Source: Gammaproteobacteria bacterium (GTDB lineage Bacteria > Pseudomonadota > Gammaproteobacteria > UBA6429 > Thiohalophilaceae). Taken from it: a stretch of 38,771 bases of DNA. This document shows, in pieces, positions 8,398 to 15,139 of the stretch (position 1 is its first letter; each line of letters begins with the position of its first letter). Made by a program: the position numbers and the translations under genes. The DNA lies in assembly GCA_029881995.1 (NCBI GenBank), contig JAOULO010000010.1, positions 1-38,771 of the forward strand, read 5' to 3'. The notes beneath the pieces were generated by a model that saw only the letters and a program-made list of their open reading frames with translations, did no database searches and was not told the DNA's origin.

Positions 8398-9105
8398 TTA
8401 AAACCAGAATTTAAACCCGGCGACAAGTTGCGACTTCTGCTTTTCTTCACCGGCGGCTTCGGCATAGTCGGCGGTCTGGCCAAATTTGCTGCTCCAGTTA
8501 ACACCGATATAGGGTGCGAACTCACGACGGATTTCATAACGCAGCCTGAGACCGGCTTCTATGTCGGTCAAGCCAGTACCGATACCGATTTCTGGATCAT
8601 CCTTGCCGGACAGGTTGATCTCAACCTCGGGTGAGAGTACCAGTCGCTGGGTAAACATAAACTCATACTCGGCTTCCACTCGGGCAGCACTGCGACCATT
8701 TTCACCGAGGTATACCGCGGCATCGACTTCAAAGAAATACGGCGCGAGGCCTTCAAAGCCCAGTACCAGCCAGTTACGTTCCAGTTCCGTTTCGGGATAT
8801 GTATCACGGCGTATACCGGTTTGTAGATCCCAGTAGGGTGCAATGGCTCGGCTGTATAAGGCCTGTACTTCGATTTCTTCCGTTTCACCTTCGAACTGCT
8901 CCACTTCGGTTTTGAACCAGAACTTGTTCAGGTCATAACCAACCCAGAGTTGGGCATCCAGTACGGTCTCGGTGCCTTCGTCGGTTTCACGGTTTTCCAG
9001 TTGATCGACCATGACTTTTGTTAACAGTGGATCATCACCACCGGCGGCAAATGTCGTGGCAGGTAACAACAGGGCGATTATCAATAATCTATTTACTATT
9101 TTCAT
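8398..9105 (-). CDS. copB: Copper resistance protein CopB (outer-membrane beta-barrel)
   Basis: The ATG at 9105 is preferred because GAGGAGGTG precedes it by four bases. The 235-residue product has a signal peptide (MKIVNRLLIIALLLPATTFAAG) and the CopB/PcoB barrel pattern: LDAQLWVGYDLNKFWFKTE, LYSRAIAPYWDLQTGIR, ERNWLVLGFEGLAPYFFEVDA, LRYEIRREFAPYIGVNW and the C-terminal aromatic FKFWF typical for outer-membrane insertion. Many CopB proteins have a Met/His-rich N-terminal extension; here it is absent, so this is a short form. It lies 11 bases after the multicopper oxidase gene, the standard copAB order. CopB is thought to help copper binding or export at the outer membrane. Confidence 0.93.
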   Translation of the reverse strand: MKIVNRLLIIALLLPATTFAAGGDDPLLTKVMVDQLENRETDEGTETVLDAQLWVGYDLNKFWFKTEVEQFEGETEEIEVQALYSRAIAPYWDLQTGIRRDTYPETELERNWLVLGFEGLAPYFFEVDAAVYLGENGRSAARVEAEYEFMFTQRLVLSPEVEINLSGKDDPEIGIGTGLTDIEAGLRLRYEIRREFAPYIGVNWSSKFGQTADYAEAAGEEKQKSQLVAGFKFWF

Positions 9106-9116
9106 GTTACACCTCC

Positions 9117-10943
9117 TCAACTGACCACTACTTTACGGAACATACCTGCCATGTGATAAATCAGGTGGCAGTGGTAAGCCCATTCACCTTTGGCATCGGC
9201 CGTGACCAGGTAGCTGATCTTTGCACCGGGCTGGACAATGACCGTGTGCTTACGCGGGATGTATTTACCATCACCGGTTTCCAGGTCACTCCACATGCCG
9301 TGCAGATGCATGGGGTGGTTCATCATGGTGTCGTTGATGAGATTGATACGGACTCGTTCACCGTATTTGAGTTTCAGGGGTTGCGAGTCGGCATACTTGA
9401 TGCCGTTGATCGACCACATGTATCGGCTCATGTTGCCGGTTAAGTGCAGGTCGATCTCACGTGAGGGTTCACGTCCATCGGGACTGCGATGCAGGTTACG
9501 CAGGTCGGCATAGGTCAGCACACGTCGACCGTTATCACGCAGGCCGACACCGGGATCATCCAGTCGATACTGTGCACCATCGGCTCGCATGTCCACATGG
9601 GGTCCATACTCAGTTTCTGCGTGCACGACTTTGCGTTTGCTGCCATAGCCAGCACGACCGGATCCCATTGTGGGTTTGCTTGCCATGTTGTGCATCGAGT
9701 GATCCATCCCTTGCATGTTATGTTTGGAATGATCTATGCCCGCCATGTTATGTCCGGCATGCTCACCGCTGCTCATACCACTCATAGCACCGTGGGCCAT
9801 GCCCATATCCATATGGGTGAGTACTGGTGCTGGATCCATAGGTGGCACATCTGCCGTTAAGGCGGGATCGGGTGTTAGGGTACCGCGGGCATAACCACTG
9901 CGATCCATCGCCTGGGCAAACACGGAGTAAGCACGATCGTGTTTGGGTTCGACGATGACATCATAGGTTTCTGCAACACCGATACGAAACTCATCTACAT
10001 CGACTGGCTTGATGTATTGACCATCGGCTGCAACCACGGTCATTTTTAAACCGGGGATGCGCACATCAAAGAAGGTCATGCCGGCCGCATTGATAAAGCG
10101 CAGGCGTACACGCTCACCACGTTTGAACAGACCCATCCAGCCATCGGCCGGGGTGACACCGTTCATGAGGAAGGTATAGGTATAACCCGTGACATCAGAG
10201 ATATCCCGATCGGACATGCGCATGTTATTCCACATGGAACGATCATCAAGATATTTACCCAGACCTTTTTCACCCATTTCACTGAACTGTTCGCCAACGG
10301 TACGTTCACGGAAGTTGTAGTAATGGGACAGCTTTTTCAGTTTGGCATAAACATCCGATGGGTCTTCATCGGTCCAGTCTGACAACATGACCACATAGTC
10401 ACGATCATATTTAAACGGCTCGGGTTCTTTCGGGTCGATAATGATTGCACCATAGGCTCCGGTTTGTTCCTGGTAACCTGAATGGCTGTGATACCAGTAT
10501 GTCCCACTTTGCACGGCTGGGAATTTATAGGTAAAGCTTTCACCCGGCTTGATGCCGTTAAAACTGATACCGGGTACGCCGTCCATTTTGTAGGGCAGGA
10601 TTAAACCGTGCCAGTGAATGGAGGTGTCTTCGGCCATCATGTTGGTGACCTTGAGTGTGATGTTGTCACCTTCACGAAAGCGTAATACCGGGGCTGGAAC
10701 TGAACCGTTAATGGCGGTGGCCATGCGGTTGCTACCGGTGAAGTTGACGGGGGTGGGGCTGTAAGTGAGATTAAAGCGATTACCGCGCAACACCTGTGGC
10801 CCCATGCGGGCCTGTTGCATCTCGGCAAAGCTGGCAGTTGGGTTAAGCCCCATGGCCAGCAATGCACCACCGCCTGCCAGACTTTGTACAAAACGACGTC
10901 GAGATAATGAAACATTATCCTGAGGTAAAATAAACTTAGACAT
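9117..10943 (-). CDS. copA: Copper resistance multicopper oxidase CopA/PcoA
   Basis: A periplasmic Cu(I) oxidase of 608 residues starting at MSKFIL (GAGGA site seven bases upstream). A Tat signal with RRRFVQ at 15-20 exports the folded enzyme. Copper ligands are visible: HWHG at 110-113, HSH at 152-154, HPMHLHG in the C-terminal domain, and HCHLIYHMAGM at 591-601, giving T1 copper ligands Cys592, His597 and axial Met601. Between the cupredoxin domains is a Met/His-rich linker (MDMGMAHGAMSGMSSGEHAG and later HNMQGMDHSMHNM) that likely binds extra copper. The length matches CopA/PcoA. It is followed by copB. Long antisense frames in the linker reflect repeated ATG/CAT codons and are not genes. 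Confidence 0.96.
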   Translation of the reverse strand: MSKFILPQDNVSLSRRRFVQSLAGGGALLAMGLNPTASFAEMQQARMGPQVLRGNRFNLTYSPTPVNFTGSNRMATAINGSVPAPVLRFREGDNITLKVTNMMAEDTSIHWHGLILPYKMDGVPGISFNGIKPGESFTYKFPAVQSGTYWYHSHSGYQEQTGAYGAIIIDPKEPEPFKYDRDYVVMLSDWTDEDPSDVYAKLKKLSHYYNFRERTVGEQFSEMGEKGLGKYLDDRSMWNNMRMSDRDISDVTGYTYTFLMNGVTPADGWMGLFKRGERVRLRFINAAGMTFFDVRIPGLKMTVVAADGQYIKPVDVDEFRIGVAETYDVIVEPKHDRAYSVFAQAMDRSGYARGTLTPDPALTADVPPMDPAPVLTHMDMGMAHGAMSGMSSGEHAGHNMAGIDHSKHNMQGMDHSMHNMASKPTMGSGRAGYGSKRKVVHAETEYGPHVDMRADGAQYRLDDPGVGLRDNGRRVLTYADLRNLHRSPDGREPSREIDLHLTGNMSRYMWSINGIKYADSQPLKLKYGERVRINLINDTMMNHPMHLHGMWSDLETGDGKYIPRKHTVIVQPGAKISYLVTADAKGEWAYHCHLIYHMAGMFRKVVVS

Positions 10944-11000
10944 TTTTGTGTCCTCATATCCTGCATCCAATAAGGGATGCGTAAACCATAATTGTAGATT

Positions 11001-11023
11001 ACGAGTTACACACGTGAACTCGT
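11001..11023 (-). other. Seven-bp hairpin between the small copper gene and copA
   Basis: Arms ACGAGTT and AACTCGT flank a nine-base spacer, 58 bases before the copA start on the transcribed strand. There is no T-run. It could be a regulator dyad or a leader hairpin; the sequence alone cannot tell. Confidence 0.4.
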
Positions 11024-11045
11024 GATGAGATTGGTGGTTTGGATA

Positions 11046-11384
11046 TCAGGCTTGTGGGGGACGGTATAGCGCAGATGGAGTGATGGAATTGGGGTGATCA
11101 TCGCCACCCGGATATTTAATCGCACTTGTAGTGAGACTGGTTTTGAATACGCTCAGGGGAACAGCATTCATGAGTTGTGTGGCACAGTGGGCCATGCCAC
11201 AAAGGGCGTTGTTTTCACATTGCCCCGAATCATGATCGCTCGAATGATTAGATTGGGCCATTTGTTCCATGCAATGGTTCGAATCATGGTCTGACATGTC
11301 CGCCATGGACGACGCCCATACAGGTGACAGACCCATCAGGCCTATCAGCAGTACAGCGAGCAGTTTTTGCAGTCCATGTGGCAT
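11046..11384 (-). CDS. Small secreted Cys/His/Met-rich protein, DUF2946-like
   Basis: The ATG at 11384 (MPHGLQKLLAVLLIGLMG) is preferred over a GTG at 11393. The 112-residue product has a signal peptide ending near VWA, then a stretch with DMSDHDSNHCMEQM, HSSDHDSGQCE, LCGMAHCATQ, and a C-terminal ALYRPPQ. Small proteins with spaced CxMxHC motifs and a C-terminal YRPP are frequent in front of copAB operons (DUF2946 or CopL-like). They are thought to bind copper in the periplasm. Its place directly upstream of copA, on the same strand with a 102-base gap, fits this; the family name is a motif-level guess. Confidence 0.7.
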   Translation of the reverse strand: MPHGLQKLLAVLLIGLMGLSPVWASSMADMSDHDSNHCMEQMAQSNHSSDHDSGQCENNALCGMAHCATQLMNAVPLSVFKTSLTTSAIKYPGGDDHPNSITPSALYRPPQA

Positions 11385-11983
11385 CAATATCACCGGGTTA
11401 AACCGTTACATTAACAACTTGGGCAAATATAGACGGAAAAAGTTCAAATATCCAGAATATTTATAATGAAAATTATAACTTATTGATTATATTGACTATT
11501 AATATCTCTACGTTAAGAACAAAGTCAATATCATAATACCGAATTCGTCCGAAAATCCGCTATATTCGGCGCCCTCACAGAACAAAAATGCCTACTGTAC
11601 ACTACTCATTTCGTTGCTGAAATTAACCCAGTCTGAACCTTTATTTGTAATGTTGCAGCGACTGCGGTTATAAGTGCCGCACGAAATATGACCGAGGACG
11701 ATGTTGGCATCTAATAATCGACGACGCCTGCCGAGGTATATACTGATCCGCAAGTGTGCTGATGGTGTTTTCTTCTAAGACTAAAGATCGGCCACATTTG
11801 ATTGAATATTTGAGGCGGTTACCCTGAATACTTCTATTCACGACTGTCTGCTCTCGCTGCAAAGCAGCCGTTCTGAGTTCGGAATAAGCCAACTTTACTT
11901 GGCAAGCATATATATAGCGAAATAACAGCGTCTGCCCCAGATAAATTTTCTATAGCCTGGTGAGAAAAAACTGGGCCAGTTAT
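11385..11983. other. Long intergenic region with no convincing gene
   Basis: About 600 bases. The left third (to about 11540) is AT-rich and includes a perfect palindrome with arms TTATAAT (11461-11467) and ATTATAA (11472-11478), and probably holds the promoter of the small copper gene and copAB. A TATATT followed by a GC-rich GGCGCC stretch lies near 11564-11575 and could be a plus-strand promoter. The rest reads as decayed sequence: the only longer frame (11668-11892, minus) has 74 codons, no ribosome site and an unlikely composition. I see no tRNA, repeat array or recognisable gene remnant. Confidence 0.55.
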
Positions 11984-12316
11984 TTATTCATTCTCATGAA
12001 TACGGTTGTCACGATAGACTTCCATATCGGTGGCCACCACCTGTTTACCCATTAGACAGATCTTACCGCGATAACGATGTGCCCCATCACTGGTGAACTC
12101 GAAACGATACTCACGATAAAACACAATATGTCCGATATTATTTCGTTGTAAGCGAATTTTAATCTGGGCCACTGAATCATCCAGGAAATATACATCTGCC
12201 TTCTGACAAAGCCGACTGCCTGCCGCCACGGTAATTTCTCTTGCCTGCAGACCGTTAAACCAGAACCAGACCACTCCCAAAAGACTTAATAGAGCAATAA
12301 GCTCAAAACTGGACAT
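11984..12316 (-). CDS. DUF3301 family protein
   Basis: The 110-residue protein has one N-terminal membrane helix (MSSFELIALLSLLGVVWFWF) followed by a small soluble domain with the DUF3301 pattern: AAGSRLCQKADVYFLDDSVAQIKIRLQRN, YREYRFEFTSDGAHRYRGKICLMGKQVV. Function of the family is unknown; it is largely limited to Gammaproteobacteria, which supports the host assignment. It follows the LysR-type gene by eight bases on the same strand and is probably co-transcribed. Confidence 0.88.
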   Translation of the reverse strand: MSSFELIALLSLLGVVWFWFNGLQAREITVAAGSRLCQKADVYFLDDSVAQIKIRLQRNNIGHIVFYREYRFEFTSDGAHRYRGKICLMGKQVVATDMEVYRDNRIHENE

Positions 12317-12324
12317 GCATCAAC

Positions 12325-13194
12325 TCAGGCAATTTGTGATACCGCGCTCTCTGTATTGTGCCGAAAATAATCACAGGCCATTTTGATTAACTCCAGTTGC
12401 TCGTGGTTGTGGTGATATAGGGCATAGACAGATCGCTCAATAACAGGGGCATCATTGACACGGAATAACACGCCTTTATCGAGCAGGGGTTTCACCATGG
12501 GTTCGGTGATATAGGCTGAGCCACCACGCTTGAGTATTACATCCCGCACCAACCGGGCCTGCATTACACGCATGGCTGGGATAGGTGCATCTGGAAAGTA
12601 ACGGGCATGGGTGTTAGAAAAGGATGTTCCCCAATCCATCATAATATAATGATGCTGCATGGCCTGAGAAACATTCAGGTCAGGCTGGTCTGATACCATC
12701 ACCAGGGGCACCTGGGCCGCCTCTATGCATTCCATATCACCTGACTGAGGTGAATCAAAGACAAAGGCAATGTCCATGCTTCGTTCCAGTGTCCTGCGTA
12801 ACAGAATATCCGGGCTTTGTACTTCAGCATGTAAAATCAGATCTGGACATGCCTCGTATAAATAAAAGATCCATTCCTGCAATATGCTGTCCCACAGGCT
12901 GGAGGCTGCACCGACCACCAGTGGCACATGTTGTTCTTCAGCTATTCCAATCTCCTGTCGTGCCCTCACCCAATTCGTGACTATATTTTCTGCATAACGT
13001 ATTAAGCGCTGGCCAGCATCGGTGAGCTGTATATTGTTTCGCTGGCGCACGAACAGGGGCATGCCAATCTGGTCTTCCAGCATCTTTATGCGGGCACTCA
13101 CGGTGGACTGGCTGACATACAGATTGTCTGCGGCCCGACCAAAATGGCGGGTTCGATTAACTTCGAGAAAGGTCCTGAGGGCATCAATATCCAT
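12325..13194 (-). CDS. LysR-family transcriptional regulator, HdfR-like
   Basis: The 289-residue protein has an N-terminal winged helix-turn-helix with HFGRAADNLYVSQSTVSARI (17-36) and RQRNNIQLTDAGQRLIRYAENI (52-73). This N-terminus, including FLEVNRTRHFGRAA, closely resembles E. coli HdfR. Residues about 90-289 form the ligand-binding domain; the GAASSLWDSILQEW segment also recalls HdfR. HdfR represses flhDC in enterics, but no flagellar genes are nearby. A probable -10 box (TATAAT on the minus strand at 13221-13226) lies 27 bases upstream. The divergent small secreted gene at 13403 shares a promoter element with it, so that gene is a plausible target. Confidence 0.9.
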   Translation of the reverse strand: MDIDALRTFLEVNRTRHFGRAADNLYVSQSTVSARIKMLEDQIGMPLFVRQRNNIQLTDAGQRLIRYAENIVTNWVRARQEIGIAEEQHVPLVVGAASSLWDSILQEWIFYLYEACPDLILHAEVQSPDILLRRTLERSMDIAFVFDSPQSGDMECIEAAQVPLVMVSDQPDLNVSQAMQHHYIMMDWGTSFSNTHARYFPDAPIPAMRVMQARLVRDVILKRGGSAYITEPMVKPLLDKGVLFRVNDAPVIERSVYALYHHNHEQLELIKMACDYFRHNTESAVSQIA

Positions 13195-13220
13195 ACCACT
13201 ACCTCTTATTATATTCTTTA

Positions 13221-13231
13221 ATTATAGTCCT
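13221..13231 (-). promoter_or_regulatory. Promoter element of the LysR-type gene (AGGAC plus -10)
   Basis: On the minus strand this reads AGGACTATAAT, a perfect TATAAT preceded by AGGAC. The same AGGACT core with a TAAATA hexamer occurs in front of both small secreted genes at 13315 and 13755. It may be a shared operator overlapping the -10 box. Confidence 0.5.
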
Positions 13232-13314
13232 AAATCATTACCATTAATCCAGCCGATGGAGTAATTTCCTCAATCTTTTTGATTAGAAAATGTCATTTCC
13301 CTTTTTGCTTCACC

Positions 13315-13325
13315 AGGACTAAATA
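13315..13325 (+). promoter_or_regulatory. Promoter element AGGACTAAATA of the first small secreted gene
   Basis: This box starts 88 bases before the ATG and is repeated exactly before the paralogous gene downstream (13755-13765, 85 bases before its ATG). In both, TCATTT lies 21 bases upstream of the TAAATA hexamer. The recurrence and constant spacing suggest a common promoter or regulator site. Confidence 0.5.
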
Positions 13326-13355
13326 AGCAATCAAGGTTTAATGCTAAACCGACCC

Positions 13356-13372
13356 GACCGGTCTGCCCGGTC
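13356..13372 (+). other. Leader hairpin of the first small secreted gene
   Basis: Arms GACCGG and CCGGTC with a TCTGC loop, ending exactly 30 bases before the ATG at 13403. The paralogous gene has a different-sequence hairpin at the same distance from its start, which argues for a conserved structural role in the mRNA leader. Confidence 0.45.
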
Positions 13373-13402
13373 ACCCCAGGTTTTTATTGGAGCTAGAATG
13401 AA

Positions 13403-13642
13403 ATGAAAACAAAACTGAGTTTAACACTATTATTAACAGGTTTGATTGGCTTTGGTTCACAGACAATTGCGAAAGAAAATGAGGGACTGAGCAAGGTCGA
13501 ACTTGATCAAATTAAGGCCAGTTGCAAACAGGAATCTAAAGGCGCCGAAAATCCCGAGTGGTATGCCGATGAATGTATCAGTGATCGGGTCCAGGCTCTG
13601 AAAGAAGAGCGTGGCCTGGCTGAGCCAAAAGAAGAAACCTGA
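13403..13642 (+). CDS. Small secreted two-cysteine protein (paralog A)
   Basis: A 79-residue product with a signal peptide (MKTKLSLTLLLTGLIGFGSQTIA). The mature part of about 56 residues is acidic and helical, with two Cys in the pattern C-x16-C (KASCKQESKGAENPEWYADECISD), which could form a disulfide between two helices. It is about half identical in the mature region to the product of the next gene. A GGAG site precedes the start; an ATG five bases earlier is followed at once by a stop. I do not recognise a function. It is expressed away from the LysR-type gene and ends at a strong terminator. Confidence 0.78.
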   Translation: MKTKLSLTLLLTGLIGFGSQTIAKENEGLSKVELDQIKASCKQESKGAENPEWYADECISDRVQALKEERGLAEPKEET

Positions 13643-13659
13643 TTAAATAGAAGTGAATA

Positions 13660-13690
13660 CGCCATGGCCACGGTCATGGCGTTTTTTTTT
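13660..13690 (+). terminator. Rho-independent terminator after paralog A
   Basis: Arms CGCCATG (13660-13666) and CATGGCG (13675-13681) with an eight-base loop, followed by nine T residues. Confidence 0.9.
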
Positions 13691-13754
13691 GATACTTTGA
13701 TTCAATTCTCCAATCGTTAGGATTCAAAAATCTCATTTTATTTTCCCCATTAAA

Positions 13755-13765
13755 AGGACTAAATA
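13755..13765 (+). promoter_or_regulatory. Promoter element AGGACTAAATA of the second small secreted gene
   Basis: An exact copy of the box at 13315-13325, again with TCATTT 21 bases upstream of TAAATA. Because a terminator separates the two genes, this gene needs its own promoter, and the box is the best candidate. Confidence 0.5.
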
Positions 13766-13793
13766 GCAACTAAGACCTGAACAGGTTGAAATG

Positions 13794-13809
13794 GGTCGGG
13801 TAACCGACC
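13794..13809 (+). other. Leader hairpin of the second small secreted gene
   Basis: Arms GGTCGG and CCGACC with a GTAA loop, ending 30 bases before the ATG at 13840, the same distance as in the paralog despite different arm sequence. Confidence 0.45.
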
Positions 13810-13839
13810 TGGGAAATATTTGTATGGAGTATCAATATA

Positions 13840-14079
13840 ATGAAAATCAAGTTTTTGATGATGACACTGGGCCTGATGGCTGCTTTCTCAGTATCCAGTG
13901 TTCAGGCCTCTGACATGAACGCGGCTGAAGCCGATATCAAGGCAGAGTGTAAGGAAGAATCCAAGAACGCCGAAAGCCCTGAAATCTACTTCGAAGAATG
14001 TGTTGCAGACAAAATGCAGGCCCTCAGAGATGAACAGGGTACAGGCAGTGGCGATGCCCCGGCCGGAGACCGCGGTTAG
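13840..14079 (+). CDS. Small secreted two-cysteine protein (paralog B)
   Basis: A 79-residue product with a signal peptide ending VQA (residue 23). The mature part keeps the C-x16-C pattern of paralog A (KAECKEESKNAESPEIYFEECVADKMQAL) and ends in a Gly/Asp-rich tail. The two genes have identical length, matching promoter boxes and leader hairpins, so they arose by tandem duplication. A TGGAG site lies 10 bases before the ATG. Function is unknown; a small periplasmic redox, metal-binding or stress protein would fit, but nothing in the sequence decides. Confidence 0.78.
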   Translation: MKIKFLMMTLGLMAAFSVSSVQASDMNAAEADIKAECKEESKNAESPEIYFEECVADKMQALRDEQGTGSGDAPAGDRG

Positions 14080-14092
14080 TCATCACGCAATG

Positions 14093-14116
14093 GGCACCAC
14101 TTGAGAAAGTGGTGCC
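14093..14116. terminator. Perfect 10-bp hairpin between convergent genes
   Basis: Arms GGCACCACTT and AAGTGGTGCC with a GAGA tetraloop, lying between the end of paralog B and the convergent TusA-like gene. No T-run follows on either side, so it may act as a bidirectional 3' stabiliser or weak terminator. Confidence 0.6.
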
Positions 14117-14404
14117 TTAGCCCTGCTTTTGTATTGTAATGACCCACCTGTCATTTTCTTCCGTTATATCAAGATAACTTACCCTTTTTTCCTTACACCA
14201 CGCCTTAACATCCTCACCACAGGGTGGATAGGTAATCAATAATTTCGCCATCATGCCTGCATCCAGTTTTTCAACTGCCTTGTTAATAGCCAGCAGATAC
14301 CCTGGACAGGTTTGACCACGTACATCAATAAACGCTACCCCATCAACAATCTCAACAGAGTTGGCCTTTATTTCGGATTTTGTTTTCTTTTTGAAAGGCC
14401 ACAT
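14117..14404 (-). CDS. TusA-family sulfurtransferase-like protein
   Basis: The 95-residue protein has the TusA/SirA fold with the active-site motif DVRGQTCPGYLLAINKAVEKL, Cys33 followed by Pro. TusA-type proteins accept persulfide sulfur and pass it on in sulfur oxidation (with rhodanese and DsrE/Hdr proteins) or tRNA thiolation. Here the CPxP motif is CPG-Y, and two further cysteines are present at 62 and 70 (PPCGEDVKAWC). A Lys-rich N-terminal extension precedes the domain. The gene lies six bases after a rhodanese gene, which fits a sulfur-relay pair in a sulfide-oxidising host. Confidence 0.88.
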   Translation of the reverse strand: MWPFKKKTKSEIKANSVEIVDGVAFIDVRGQTCPGYLLAINKAVEKLDAGMMAKLLITYPPCGEDVKAWCKEKRVSYLDITEENDRWVITIQKQG

Positions 14405-14410
14405 GGCTAA

Positions 14411-14728
14411 TTATTTTTTAACTATCTCGCCACCGGCATCTTTTAGCCCTTCTATCCCACCTTCGATAAATTGCGCATTGATACCATCGGATTGCAATCT
14501 ATCCACAACACTATTACTTACGCCACCACCTCTAACACAATAGACGATCACCTGCCCTTCTTTAGGAACAGAGTTAATCCAGTCATCTATTCTGGCAGGA
14601 TCTTTCCAGCTTGCGCCGGGGATGATCTCATCTGAGGTGTTATAATCGCTGTCTCTGCGTATATCGAGAACTACTGCAGCATTTTCTTTTATTGTCATAA
14701 ACTCTTCTGGTTTTACTGTTCGTAGCAT
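14411..14728 (-). CDS. Single-domain rhodanese-like sulfurtransferase
   Basis: The 105-residue cytoplasmic protein contains one rhodanese domain with VVLDIRRDSDYNTSDEIIPGA and the active-site loop VYCVRGGGVSNSVVDRL, catalytic Cys64. The loop CVRGGG-V-S is of the small-loop sulfurtransferase type. It would load sulfane sulfur as a persulfide and could donate it to the TusA-like protein encoded directly downstream. Confidence 0.9.
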   Translation of the reverse strand: MLRTVKPEEFMTIKENAAVVLDIRRDSDYNTSDEIIPGASWKDPARIDDWINSVPKEGQVIVYCVRGGGVSNSVVDRLQSDGINAQFIEGGIEGLKDAGGEIVKK

Positions 14729-14763
14729 TTTTATTTCCTTATGTGGTGTTGTTAAAAATTAAT

Positions 14764-15084
14764 TTATTGAGCTGGCATTTGCATAAACTCAGAGACTTCA
14801 AGCGAGCCACCAATTTCAAGAAAAGGACAGGCCTGTGCTACTGACAGTGCCGCTTCCATTGATTCTGCTTTAATGATCGTAAACCCGGACATGGCGCTGC
14901 TTCCTCCTTCGCTTATCGTGCCATCAGAACTCACCGTGGTTGTATCCTTTAATGGAATAGTTGGTATAACAACAGATTCACCTAGTGAAGTTAACCACTG
15001 CATATATTTTTCGAAGTGTTGATTTGCCTCTTCCGGGTTTGAGGGCTGACTTCCGCCCAGATAAACAATAACAAATTGTTTCAT
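14764..15084 (-). CDS. YCII-related domain protein
   Basis: The ATG at 15084 (MKQFVIVYLGG) is preferred because GAGGA precedes it by seven bases; an in-frame ATG 33 bases upstream has no such site. The 106-residue product has the dimeric alpha/beta fold of YCII/DGPF proteins: FVIVYLGG at the first strand, a SSAMSGFTIIKAESMEAALSVAQACPF helix-strand unit and GGSLEVSEFM at the end. Members act as small oxidases, dehalogenase-like enzymes or stress proteins; here the activity is unknown. It precedes the rhodanese gene by 35 bases. Confidence 0.85.
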   Translation of the reverse strand: MKQFVIVYLGGSQPSNPEEANQHFEKYMQWLTSLGESVVIPTIPLKDTTTVSSDGTISEGGSSAMSGFTIIKAESMEAALSVAQACPFLEIGGSLEVSEFMQMPAQ

Positions 15085-15139
15085 TTTATTTTCCTCACTA
15101 CATAAAGTTTTTTTCATTCTACCACGTTAGACTGGCTAA

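Noticed and set aside
9461-9860. Overlapping plus-strand frames opposite the CopA Met/His linker
   Set aside because: Antisense to a certain gene in a low-complexity segment; no initiation signal.
11612-11626. Shared GTTGCTGAAATTAA with 32621-32635
   Set aside because: A 14-base match is expected by chance in a window of this size and the contexts differ.
11668-11892. Minus-strand 74-codon frame in the empty region
   Set aside because: No ribosome site, no domain or hydrophobic pattern, and unlike any family I know.
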